Shown here piece by piece: positions 8,701-16,953 of a DNA stretch of 17,597 nucleotides. The stretch is taken from positions 1 to 17,597 of the forward strand of contig SMXJ01000110.1 in the NCBI GenBank assembly GCA_004356305.1, written 5' to 3'. The DNA is from Bacteroidota bacterium. Lineage in GTDB: Bacteria > Bacteroidota > Bacteroidia > Flavobacteriales > Flavobacteriaceae. Below the pieces are notes generated by a model that was not told the origin of the DNA, ran no database searches, and saw only the letters and a program-made list of their open reading frames with translations. Position numbers and translations under genes: made by a program. Every line of letters begins with the position of its first letter. Position 1 is the stretch's first letter.

Positions 8701-8975
8701 ACGATATCTACGTGGAAGACTTCAACAACGATGGATTTTTAGACCTGCTTTTGGTAGGAAATAATTTTGAAATAAGTACTCAATTAAGTAGATTAGACGC
8801 ATCGCACGGCGTACTTTTATTGAATGATACCTGCGGTAATTTTTTCCAACCAAAAGGCCAAAAATTTGATATTTCAGGAGCGGCTAGAAATATCGAAAAG
8901 TTGCATTATCAAGGTGATGATTACCTGATAATTACACGAAACAATGATCAACCAATTTTTTTAAAAATCAATTAA
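5718..8975 (+). CDS. FG-GAP/VCBS-repeat lipoprotein with central ASPIC/UnbV domain (copy 1)
   Basis: This is a large predicted surface lipoprotein of the CRTAC1-like type. From the TTG at 5718, seven D-x-[DN]-x-DG-type loops (the first DFNNDGLTD at about 55, the seventh DLDNDGDLD) come before an ASPIC/UnbV domain at about 497-588 (RFGIGAKAILY, HFGLGS, IIWPDKT). Seven more follow, from DINNDGLED (about 640) to DFNNDGFLD. This suggests two seven-bladed calcium-binding propellers around ASPIC. The TTG leaves only four residues before the lipobox Cys (IFSC), too few for a signal peptide. The frame is open back to 5583 and encodes RFPRHFIYCSLLLLIFSC just upstream, so the true start is probably upstream at a non-ATG codon such as CTG 5652 or ATT 5676. 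The residues after Cys (NSEEN) are acidic, fitting surface export. Molecular function is unknown. Confidence 0.88.
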   Translation: MIFSCNSEENKTILFVSKKADETGIHFQNTISSTPELNILNYIYFYNGSGVAAADFNNDGLTDLYFTANQTEDKLYLNRGNLKFEDITQSAGINNAQNWTTGVTIVDINEDGLPDIYICKLGAYHNISGKNLLYINNGPDKNGVPAFTENAAAFNLDFIGFSTQASFFDYDLDGDLDLFLLNHSTNPNQNYGNGNVRNFPNAASGDKLFENVNGIFVDVSEDAGIYQSKIGYGLGVSISDLNNDGFPDIYVGNDFFENDYLYMNQGDKTFKEVISSKANQIGHTTHYSMGNDIADINNDGYTDILSLDMLPEDLKTYKTSGSEFNYQIYQNYINNGYTHQFMQNSLQLNKGNGSFSETAYISGIAATDWSWSPLIADFDNDGLNDIYITNGILGATNDMDFINFIANDNIQKSLGQGMQEKDMAFIDQIPQKKTTNYFFRNIGNNQFADVTNEWADLNPSFSNGAVYVDLDNDGDLDIVTNNVNEPAFVLENTSKLNNYLTINFKGNPHNRFGIGAKAILYKDSIQMTRENYISRGYLSAIAPILHFGLGSISEIDSIQIIWPDKTFETLHNVNVNQVLEVLQKNADGNYYESFPGKTHQYLMNVAPLFDFKHRDNTTIEFNRDPLIPFAISNEGPKVSVGDINNDGLEDVFIGGGKRQASGLFVQQKDGTFAQQQPELFEKNALNEDTASIFFDANGDDYLDLIVVSGGNEFTRGKAILPRLYINEQGTFVRDTLNFLGSYSNASQVKAVDFDQNGTLDICVTTANLPQFKGDRPAQLFFKGVGDGNFLQFSENDVSAFLFGGSCNDVIFADVDGDGVEELITAGDWAPISIYAKIKDELVLQSHNGLDDTHGWWNTLEAADFDNDGDIDLVAGNWGLNSRLQASPKEPMTLYRQDFDNNGKEETLVTFYYQGEETPFASKDELVKQLPGINKKYLSYKDFANASIEDIFGKEKLQTARKKQVFELATCYFENVGQGMFEKRVLPFAAQISTVNDIYVEDFNNDGFLDLLLVGNNFEISTQLSRLDASHGVLLLNDTCGNFFQPKGQKFDISGAARNIEKLHYQGDDYLIITRNNDQPIFLKIN

Positions 8976-8988
8976 TAAAGATCGATTA

Positions 8989-11900
8989 ATGAATCTTCTT
9001 AAATACCTTTCCATCGTCACCATTTCTTTTTTACTTTTTAGTTGTGATTCTGAAAAGGAGGATGAAGCGTCAAAAGATGAATCCCTGACACTTTTTACCG
9101 AACTTTCAGCGACAGACACAGGCGTTCATTTCTTTAATGTGGTTAAAAACCAAAAAGACTTCAATATTTTTAAATACCGGAATTTTTACAACGGCGGAGG
9201 AGTTGCCATAGGTGATATCAACAACGATGGTTTGGCTGATATTTATTTCACGGCCAATATGGGTAAAAACAAACTCTATCTTAACCAAGGGGATTTTAAA
9301 TTCAAAGATATATCTGAAAGTGCCGGTGTGGAAGGCAATAAACCATGGTCCACAGGTGTAAATATGGTGGATATCAATCATGATGGGTTGTTAGATATCT
9401 ATGTGAGCAATGCAGGAAATATGGAAGGTGACAACCATAATAATGAGCTTTATATCAATAATGGCGATCTTACATTTACTGAGAAAGCCAAAGAATATGG
9501 ATTAGCAAAGACCGGATTTTCAACCCACGCCTCCTTCTTCGATTATGACAAAGACGGTGATTTGGATGTCTACATCTTGAATAATAGCAACATCCCGGTA
9601 AGTACTCTGGGATTTGCACATCAACGTGAAGTTCGGGCGCAAAATTGGGATGTTCCTAAAATTTTTCGTGGCGTTGGCGATATGCTATTGCGAAATGACA
9701 ATGGCAAATTTGTCGATGTAAGTGAAGAAGCCGGTATATATGGAAGCTTGATAGGATTTGGGCTGGGAGTGATGATAAGCGATGTGAATGGTGATCTATA
9801 TCCCGACATCTATGTTTCGAACGATTTTTATGAGCGTGATTATCTGTATATCAATAATCAAGACGGTACCTTTTCCGAAGAAATTAAAAACTATGTATCG
9901 CATTTGAGTCTGTCGGCGATGGGAATAGATATGGCAGACATCAACAACGATGGATATGCAGATATTTACATAACAGATATGCTCCCCGAAGGGGATCAAC
10001 GAGTGAAATCGGTGATGGAATTTGAAGGTTATAATGTATTTAAATTGAAACAAAGCAAGGATTTTTACCAACAATATATTCAGAATACACTTCAGCTTAA
10101 TAACGGGAATGGATCCTTTTCTGAAATAGCCTACTATAGTGGCATATCTGCGACAGACTGGAGTTGGTCGGGATTACTATTCGACATGGACAATGACGGC
10201 TACCGTGATATCTTTATCACCAACGGAATAATGCATGATCTAACTGATCTGGATTTTGTGGATTTTTTCGCTAACGAAATTATTCAGAACATGGCATTGA
10301 CCGGAAAAAAAGAAGCCATCGATTCCATCATCGCGAAAATGCCGGTACATCCATTGCCCAACTATGCCTATAGAAACAATGGCGACCTTACTTTTACCGA
10401 TGAAGCCGCGAATTGGGGCTTGGGAATTCCCAGTTTTTCCAACGGGGCTGCCTATGGCGACCTCGACAATGATGGGGATTTGGATCTGGTGGTAAACAAT
10501 GTGAATATGACTGCATTCGTGTATAAGAACAACACCAATGAACTCACCAATAATAATTACATCAAACTAAAATTTGAAGGCAGTGGGAAGAACAAATTCG
10601 CCATAGGAACTTCCGTCAAGATGTATTATGACGATCAGATCGTGTTTCAAGAATTGATCCCATCACGTGGTTTTCAATCTTCCATGGAATATGTGATGAC
10701 CATTGGCTTGGGACGCGCTACGAGCCTTGATTCAATAAGAGTTATTTGGCCGGATGACCATACCGTAAAACTGGAAAAAATTGCGGTCAATCAAACTTTG
10801 ATATTTAGACAGAGCGATGCGATAGATATTTATCGAATTCCGAAGAAAGAAAAAATAAAACCCTACCTACAAGAGCTTTCCAACAGTGGCTTGACGAAGC
10901 ACGAGGAAAATAATTATAACGACTTTGATTATGAAGGACTGATTTCGATAATGATGTCTCAAGAAGGCCCGGCATTAGCGGTTGGCGATGTAAATGGAGA
11001 TGGAAATGAGGACGTGTTTATGGGAGGAGCAAAAGGACAGCCCGGCACGCTCAATTTGCATAGCGGAAATGGTTTGCTTTCAACCGTGATAATTCCCGCT
11101 TTTGAAACCGATAAAGAGATGGAAGATACTGCAGCAGCTTTTTTTGATGCAGATTGCGACGGCGACCTGGATCTAATGGTGGGCTCCGGTGGAAACCAGG
11201 TAAACGCACCCATCGGAGAAGGCCTTCGTCTTTATATCAACAATGGAAAAGGAAGCTTTACAAGATCTTTTCTAAATTTACCACCTAGCAGTATTAACAT
11301 TGCCGTTATTGCTCCCTACGATATGGACGGTGATGGCGATATAGACATCTTTATTGGTTCTCGTAGCATTATTGGTATTTACGGAGCAGATCCAGATCAT
11401 ATGTATCTCGAAAATCAGGGTGATGGGACGTTTAAAAATCTATATCGCGAAAAGGCTTTCGAAACCAAACAAAGTGGCATGATCACAGACGCGATATGGG
11501 TGAATTTGGATACTGATAACACAAAGGAACTCATCACGGTTTCTGACTGGGGGCCACCTCGCATCTATAGAAATGATGGTGGCAAACTATCGCTTCAAAC
11601 TTCTTCTCTTGACTCATTGCATGGTTGGTGGAACGCTGTATACCCGGTAGATATTGACAAGGATGGAGATGTGGATTTTATATTTGGAAATCAGGGAGAT
11701 AATATTCATTACAGACCTTCTAAAGAGGCTGTGATCAAAATTTGGGTGAACGATTTTGATAATAACGGCACTATTGAGCAAATTATGACACAAAACCTCA
11801 ACGGTAAGGATATGCCTATCCATCAAAAATCGGAGATCGTATCACAAATGGTCTTTTTGAAAAAACAGAATTTAAAAGCTTCTGAATATGCCAGAAAGTC

Positions 11901-12333
11901 CATTCATGAGTTATTTTCTGAAGAAAATATTAAAGGCGCACGCATGAAACAGGTGACTACTTCAAAGACGGTTTTAGCCATCAATAACGGAGAGGGCAAC
12001 TTTGAGATTATTACACTGCCACCTCGTTCACAGTTGTCTTGTGTTTACGGAATTACATGTACAGATGTAAATAACGATGGCCACCTCGACATTATAATGG
12101 GAGGCAATAATTTTGAGTTTAAGCCTCAATATTCACGCCTCGATGCCAACTATGGAAATGTTCTGCTCAATGATGGCAATCTTAATTTCGAGTGGTCAGA
12201 TTATGATAAAAGCGGTTTCTTTATAAAAGAAGAGATCAAACATATTTTAAAATTCCACGACAGCAACGGAAACACCTTCGTGATAGTAGCTATAAACGAT
12301 GAAAAACCAAAAGTTTTTGCGGTCAATGAATAA
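8989..12333 (+). CDS. FG-GAP/VCBS-repeat lipoprotein with central ASPIC/UnbV domain (copy 2)
   Basis: This is a paralogue of the preceding gene, 13 bp downstream, 1,114 aa. It has a clean lipoprotein signal, MNLLKYLSIVTISFLLFSC, with Cys19 followed by the very acidic DSEKEDE, suggesting outward-facing outer-membrane anchoring. Seven calcium-loop repeats (DINNDGLAD through DLDNDGDLD; the fourth, DVNGDLYPD, lacks the usual Gly) precede an ASPIC/UnbV domain at about 522-606 (KFAIGTSVKMYY, TIGLGR, VIWPDD). Seven positions follow from about 659, the eleventh overall degenerate (NLDTDNTKE). Shared family blocks include ATDWSWS before loop 6, HGWWN before loop 12, DFDNNG at loop 13, and a C-terminal NNFEF...SRLDANYGNVLLND region. 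Ligand and activity are unknown. Automatic annotation of this family as RNA-binding would not be supported by a signal-peptide-bearing sequence. Confidence 0.92.
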   Translation: MNLLKYLSIVTISFLLFSCDSEKEDEASKDESLTLFTELSATDTGVHFFNVVKNQKDFNIFKYRNFYNGGGVAIGDINNDGLADIYFTANMGKNKLYLNQGDFKFKDISESAGVEGNKPWSTGVNMVDINHDGLLDIYVSNAGNMEGDNHNNELYINNGDLTFTEKAKEYGLAKTGFSTHASFFDYDKDGDLDVYILNNSNIPVSTLGFAHQREVRAQNWDVPKIFRGVGDMLLRNDNGKFVDVSEEAGIYGSLIGFGLGVMISDVNGDLYPDIYVSNDFYERDYLYINNQDGTFSEEIKNYVSHLSLSAMGIDMADINNDGYADIYITDMLPEGDQRVKSVMEFEGYNVFKLKQSKDFYQQYIQNTLQLNNGNGSFSEIAYYSGISATDWSWSGLLFDMDNDGYRDIFITNGIMHDLTDLDFVDFFANEIIQNMALTGKKEAIDSIIAKMPVHPLPNYAYRNNGDLTFTDEAANWGLGIPSFSNGAAYGDLDNDGDLDLVVNNVNMTAFVYKNNTNELTNNNYIKLKFEGSGKNKFAIGTSVKMYYDDQIVFQELIPSRGFQSSMEYVMTIGLGRATSLDSIRVIWPDDHTVKLEKIAVNQTLIFRQSDAIDIYRIPKKEKIKPYLQELSNSGLTKHEENNYNDFDYEGLISIMMSQEGPALAVGDVNGDGNEDVFMGGAKGQPGTLNLHSGNGLLSTVIIPAFETDKEMEDTAAAFFDADCDGDLDLMVGSGGNQVNAPIGEGLRLYINNGKGSFTRSFLNLPPSSINIAVIAPYDMDGDGDIDIFIGSRSIIGIYGADPDHMYLENQGDGTFKNLYREKAFETKQSGMITDAIWVNLDTDNTKELITVSDWGPPRIYRNDGGKLSLQTSSLDSLHGWWNAVYPVDIDKDGDVDFIFGNQGDNIHYRPSKEAVIKIWVNDFDNNGTIEQIMTQNLNGKDMPIHQKSEIVSQMVFLKKQNLKASEYARKSIHELFSEENIKGARMKQVTTSKTVLAINNGEGNFEIITLPPRSQLSCVYGITCTDVNNDGHLDIIMGGNNFEFKPQYSRLDANYGNVLLNDGNLNFEWSDYDKSGFFIKEEIKHILKFHDSNGNTFVIVAINDEKPKVFAVNE

Positions 12334-15300
12334 ACTTTGGAGTTTATCACTGGTTTTTTTTGTTTTGAACAGCTGCAAAAACGAAGATCGGTTGTTCGAG
12401 CTATTGCCCGCTAAAAAATCCGGGATTTCATTTGAAAACACCCTCACCGAGAATGATGAACTCAACATTCTTGACTATCTCTATTTTTATAACGGTGGGG
12501 GTGTAGCAATGGGTGACATCAACAATGATGGATTACCCGATTTGTTCTTCTCTGCCAACCAAGAAACCAACAAACTTTATTTGAACAAAGGCGATCTTAA
12601 ATTCGAAGATATTACCCAATCTGCTGGTGTGATGGGCAAAAGCTCCTGGAATACGGGTGCTGTAATGGGTGATATTAACGGAGATGGGTGGCTGGATATT
12701 TACGTAATAGCTGTAGTGGGTATTAACGGATTTGTAGGCCATAACGAGCTTTTCATCAATAACCAAGACAATACTTTTACTGAAATGTCCGGTGAATATG
12801 GCCTGGATTTTAAGTCCTATGGAACCACGGCTGTCTTTCTCGATTTCGATCTCGACGGGGATCTGGATATTTATCTGCTCAATCACGCCGTACATACACA
12901 GGAATCATTTGGAAGGGCTCAAATTCGCGAAGAAAGGAATGAAAAAACAGGGGATCGCTTGCTTCGAAATGATGATGGATACTTTACCGACATAAGTGAG
13001 ATAGCAGGGATCTATGGTGGAATTAATGGCTATGGTTTAGGGGTTTCCGTAGCCGACTTTAATCAGGATGGCTACCCGGATATTTATGTGGGGAACGACT
13101 TTCATGAAGACGATTATTATTATATCAACAACGGCAACGGAACCTTTACAGAAAGCTTAAAACAATACTTTGGACATACTTCTCGTTTCTCCATGGGAAA
13201 TGATGTGGCCGACATCAATAATGATGGACTGCCCGATATCATATCGCTCGATATGGCCCCAGAGGACGAAGTAGTTCTCAAGTCCAGTGAAGGAGACGAT
13301 TCCTATCAAACCCTTAAAATGCGGACCGAACAGTTCGGTTATCATTACCAATATTCGCGCAATATGCTCTATATAAACAACGAGGATGCACCTTATACAG
13401 AAACAGCGATATTAAGTGGGGTTTCGGCCACAGATTGGAGTTGGAGCGCCCTTTTTGGCGATTATGACCAGGACGGAAAACAAGATCTGTTCGTTTCCAA
13501 CGGAATCCCAAAACGACCTAATGATCTTGATTTTATACATTTTGTATCCAGTGATGAGATTCAGAAAAAGATGAATGATAATAAGCTGGTCGACCAACAG
13601 GCTTTGGAAATGATGCCAAGCGGAGAAATCAATAATTATATTTTTAAAGGAGACGGAAAAGCCGGTTTTGTCGACATGACCGCAAATTGGATACCAACGG
13701 AAAGGACAGTTTCCGGAGCTACTGCCATTGGCGACCTGGATGGCGACGGGGACCTGGATATAGTCATAAACAATATAAATGCCCCTGCCGGAATTTACAT
13801 CAACCAAACGGATCAAAACGCTAATTATTTAAAAATTAAACTCGATTTTAAGGCAAAGAATCCCTTCGGAATAGGCACTAAAGTCTACGTGTATCATAAC
13901 AATACTCTTCAGTTTAAAGAACTGTTCCCCACTCGAGGCTGGCAGGCATCCAGTGAGCCTATACTTCATTTTGGTTTTGGAACGGTTGCCCAAATTGATT
14001 CCATGAAGATCATATGGCCGGATCGTACTTTTCAGGTAATGCTGAATATAAAAACCAATCAATCACTAACTGTTTCTCCAAAAAATACCCTTCCCTATTC
14101 CTACGAACGAAAACCAACGAGGAAACTTTTCAGAAAAACTGTAGATAATTTAGGTATTACATACGTGCATAAAGAAGACAATCACACCGATTTCAACTAC
14201 CAAAAGTTGATTCCTTATGAAGTGAGTGATCGTGGGCCGGCTGTTGCTGTGGGGGACTTAAATGGGGATGGAAAAGAAGATATATTCCTGGGAGGAGCGA
14301 GGAATCAAAAGGCTTCCGTTTATATTCAAAAGGATGGAGGATTTGAGTTAGTCGATTATCCTGTCATTTCCAATGATTCGGTATTTGAAGATGTTTCGGC
14401 TCAGATAAATGACTTTAACGAAGATGGAATTAATGATCTGTTTGTTGCTTCAGGTGGAACTATTATTTCGCCCTCAAGGAAAATCCTGGCCAATAGATTT
14501 TATGCGAATACCGATGCCGGATTTGAAGCGAACCTATATGAATCTTATCAAAACAGTTCTACCCTCAAAACATTCAAACAAAACGACTCATTAAGGACCG
14601 ATTATTTTTTCGTTGGAAATTACACCTCGGTATTGGACTTTGGAAAACTTCCCAATTCCATCATACGCAGTTCGAATATCGATAACATTCTGGAACACCT
14701 TGGAATGATAACCGACGCAATTTGGGATGATTTCGACAATGATGGCCAAACAGACCTTATTGTGGTTGGTGAATGGATGTCGCCGAAATTCTTTAAAAAT
14801 GAGGCGGGAACATTGACAGAAGTATCGGTATTGAATGATGCTATAACAGGGCTTTGGCAAACGATCATCCCCTTCGATATCGATCATGACGGCGATACCG
14901 ATTACCTTTTAGGAAATTGGGGGATGAACAGTAAATTTAAGGCTTCCCCTGAAGCTCCTATGAAAATGTACTACGCAGATTTTGATGATAACGGCACCAC
15001 CGAGACCATAATCGCTATTGAAAAAGAAGGAAAGTATTATCCGTTGCTGGGTTTGAACGAACTGTCGGAGCAGATGGTTTTTCTTCGGAAGAAATTTTCA
15101 AACTATAAAGATTTCGCGGGGAAAACCATAGAAGAAGTCATGGGTGTAGACCTCTTAGCTAATGCTACTGTTTTTGAAGTTAATACATTAAGCTCCGGCT
15201 TCTTGCGAAATACTGATAATACCTTTACTTTTGATGCGTTGCCGAACGAATTGCAGACCGCACCCATCAAGGCTTTTGTTACCTATGATTTTAACGGTGA

Positions 15301-15550
15301 TGGTAAGCAAAGCGTGCTTGCTGGAGGTAATTATTTTGGTGTGATTCCATTCCATGGAAGATTCGATAGTTTTTCTGGAGCCATGATCAATTCTGAAGAA
15401 AGTATTACGCTTGGAAACCAACTGGGACTGGAAATGGAGCACAAATCAGTGAGACATTTAAAAATAATTCACCTGGAGAACAAACCTTATTTATTGGTCG
15501 TTTACAACAATGAGGCAGCACAGGTCTATGAAATGAACCCAAACAATTAA
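12326..15550 (+). CDS. FG-GAP/VCBS-repeat lipoprotein with central ASPIC/UnbV domain (copy 3)
   Basis: This is the third paralogue, translationally coupled to copy 2: its ATG at 12326 overlaps the upstream stop by 8 bp. From this start the signal peptide is MNKLWSLSLVFFVLNSC (Cys17), followed by KNED. An in-frame ATG at 12299 would add nine residues and is possible. Seven calcium loops (DINNDGLPD to DLDGDGDLD) precede an ASPIC/UnbV domain at about 498-582 (PFGIGTKVYVY, HFGFGT, IIWPDRT). Only six clear loops follow from about 636: the position matching loop 10 has become NDSLRTDYF, and the last is DFNGDGKQS. The C-terminal region is also the most diverged, with GRFDSFSGAM in place of SRLDA-x-x-G. 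It shares FEDITQSAG with copy 1, so those two may be the closer pair. Function is unknown. Confidence 0.92.
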   Translation: MNKLWSLSLVFFVLNSCKNEDRLFELLPAKKSGISFENTLTENDELNILDYLYFYNGGGVAMGDINNDGLPDLFFSANQETNKLYLNKGDLKFEDITQSAGVMGKSSWNTGAVMGDINGDGWLDIYVIAVVGINGFVGHNELFINNQDNTFTEMSGEYGLDFKSYGTTAVFLDFDLDGDLDIYLLNHAVHTQESFGRAQIREERNEKTGDRLLRNDDGYFTDISEIAGIYGGINGYGLGVSVADFNQDGYPDIYVGNDFHEDDYYYINNGNGTFTESLKQYFGHTSRFSMGNDVADINNDGLPDIISLDMAPEDEVVLKSSEGDDSYQTLKMRTEQFGYHYQYSRNMLYINNEDAPYTETAILSGVSATDWSWSALFGDYDQDGKQDLFVSNGIPKRPNDLDFIHFVSSDEIQKKMNDNKLVDQQALEMMPSGEINNYIFKGDGKAGFVDMTANWIPTERTVSGATAIGDLDGDGDLDIVINNINAPAGIYINQTDQNANYLKIKLDFKAKNPFGIGTKVYVYHNNTLQFKELFPTRGWQASSEPILHFGFGTVAQIDSMKIIWPDRTFQVMLNIKTNQSLTVSPKNTLPYSYERKPTRKLFRKTVDNLGITYVHKEDNHTDFNYQKLIPYEVSDRGPAVAVGDLNGDGKEDIFLGGARNQKASVYIQKDGGFELVDYPVISNDSVFEDVSAQINDFNEDGINDLFVASGGTIISPSRKILANRFYANTDAGFEANLYESYQNSSTLKTFKQNDSLRTDYFFVGNYTSVLDFGKLPNSIIRSSNIDNILEHLGMITDAIWDDFDNDGQTDLIVVGEWMSPKFFKNEAGTLTEVSVLNDAITGLWQTIIPFDIDHDGDTDYLLGNWGMNSKFKASPEAPMKMYYADFDDNGTTETIIAIEKEGKYYPLLGLNELSEQMVFLRKKFSNYKDFAGKTIEEVMGVDLLANATVFEVNTLSSGFLRNTDNTFTFDALPNELQTAPIKAFVTYDFNGDGKQSVLAGGNYFGVIPFHGRFDSFSGAMINSEESITLGNQLGLEMEHKSVRHLKIIHLENKPYLLVVYNNEAAQVYEMNPNN

Positions 15551-15613
15551 TTGGTACCCAAATAAATGTTTTATGGTAAGTTCAATATGACCTATAAAAC
15601 AATGATAGAAAAA

Positions 15614-16951
15614 ATGAAATTACTGAATAAATACCCAATATTATTCGCACTTTTGATTCCGGTCTTACTCCTGAATTCCTGTGCCGAAAAAGAATCTATT
15701 CTGATCACATCAGACGATTACCATAATTCCGTCGATAAAATAACGCTAATTATGGTACATGATATCTTTTCACCTCCGGTGGCGAGCCGTATCTATGCGT
15801 ACCCAAATATCGCCGCTTATGAAATAATCGTACAAAAAGACAGTGCCTATCGATCCCTTACCGGACAATTAGAAGGATTAACAGCTATCCCAAAAGCAGA
15901 CGACCAGACAACGAATTTCGGATTGGCAGCCTTGATAGCACATATGGATGTGAGTAAATCACTCATATTTTCGGAAGAAAAAGTGGAATCCTATCGCGAC
16001 AGTCTGTATCAAATTTGGAGCGCAAAAAACAAAACAGAGTTTGAAACCGCAAAAGCCTACGGACTCAAAGTGAGTGACCACATTAAAAACTGGTACGATG
16101 GCGACTTGTACAAACAAACCCGTACCATGCCCAAATTTACGATAGATACCGATGACCCCTCACGCTGGCAACCTACTCCTCCGGCCTATATGGATGGCAT
16201 TGAACCGCACTGGAACAAAATCCGTTCTTTCGTATTGGATTCGGCGGCACAATTTAAGCCGCTGCCTCCTCCTCCATATTCCCTGGAAAAAGACAGTGAT
16301 TTTTATAAAGAATTGTTAGAAGTTTATGAAATAAGTCAAAAAATTACCGAAGAAGGTGACTCTTCTGAAGAAGTTGTCATCGCACGGTTCTGGGATTGTA
16401 ACCCGTACGTTTCGGTGACTCGTGGACATCTGATGTTTGCGACTAAAAAAATTACCCCCGGAGCCCATTGGATAGGGATTGTAAAGATAGCTTGCAAGAA
16501 ATCGAACGCTGATTTCAATAAAACAGTTTTCGCCTATACTAAAACCTCTATTGGGATTTTCGATGCCTTCATCAGCTGTTGGGACGAGAAATACCGAAGT
16601 AATTTAATACGTCCTGAGACTTTAATTCATCAAAACATCGACGAAAACTGGAAACCTATTCTACAAACGCCTCCCTTCCCGGAATACTCAAGCGGGCATT
16701 CCGTAGTTTCAGGTTCAGCAGCAACGATTTTAACCCATATTTTTGGAGATGATTTTAGTTTTACAGACGACACAGAATTGGCATACGGGCTTCCTGTCCG
16801 TTTTTTTACCTCTTTTAATAAAGCTGCGCAAGAAGCTGCCATCAGCAGGATGTATGGTGGAATTCATTACCGTTTTGCAATTGAAATAGGACTCCGGCAA
16901 GGAATAGAGGTGGGCGAATTGGTTGTTGAAAAACTAGCTATGAATAAATAA
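15614..16951 (+). CDS. Vanadium-dependent haloperoxidase / PAP2-superfamily lipoprotein
   Basis: This is an all-helical enzyme of the superfamily joining vanadate haloperoxidases (halide oxidation with hydrogen peroxide) and type 2 phosphatidic acid phosphatases. From ATG 15614 (445 aa) the signal peptide runs MKLLNKYPILF to the lipobox LLNSC, Cys23. The complete vanadate/phosphate site is visible: K326-x6-R333-P (KYRSNLIRP), S360-G361-H362 (EYSSGHS) and SR412-x5-H418 (SRMYGGIH). An N-terminal block FSPPVASRIYAYPNIAAYE (about 52-70) suits the haloperoxidase-like branch rather than small membrane PAP2 enzymes. The frame extends upstream to ATG 15566, but that adds 16 residues before the signal peptide; ATG 15602 is another option. 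It follows copy 3 after 63 bp without a terminator. Whether it oxidises halides or acts as a phosphatase cannot be read from the motif. Confidence 0.9.
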   Translation: MKLLNKYPILFALLIPVLLLNSCAEKESILITSDDYHNSVDKITLIMVHDIFSPPVASRIYAYPNIAAYEIIVQKDSAYRSLTGQLEGLTAIPKADDQTTNFGLAALIAHMDVSKSLIFSEEKVESYRDSLYQIWSAKNKTEFETAKAYGLKVSDHIKNWYDGDLYKQTRTMPKFTIDTDDPSRWQPTPPAYMDGIEPHWNKIRSFVLDSAAQFKPLPPPPYSLEKDSDFYKELLEVYEISQKITEEGDSSEEVVIARFWDCNPYVSVTRGHLMFATKKITPGAHWIGIVKIACKKSNADFNKTVFAYTKTSIGIFDAFISCWDEKYRSNLIRPETLIHQNIDENWKPILQTPPFPEYSSGHSVVSGSAATILTHIFGDDFSFTDDTELAYGLPVRFFTSFNKAAQEAAISRMYGGIHYRFAIEIGLRQGIEVGELVVEKLAMNK

Positions 16952-16953
16952 GC

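Noticed and set aside
12792..12995. 67-codon plus-strand frame inside the third lipoprotein gene
   Set aside because: It is fully contained in another frame of a well-supported gene and has no domain or signal.
13412..13816. 134-codon open frame on the minus strand within the third VCBS lipoprotein gene, and similar ones elsewhere (for example 2694-3098 minus and 12533-12895 minus)
   Set aside because: They lie antisense inside long genes with clear family matches. Their translations look like shadows of the repeated calcium-loop codons and have no recognisable domain.
5718..15550. Tandem DNA repeats or a CRISPR-like array suggested by recurring GATxxxGATGG-type strings
   Set aside because: The recurring strings encode Asp-rich calcium loops spaced irregularly in frame, so they are protein repeats, not a DNA array.
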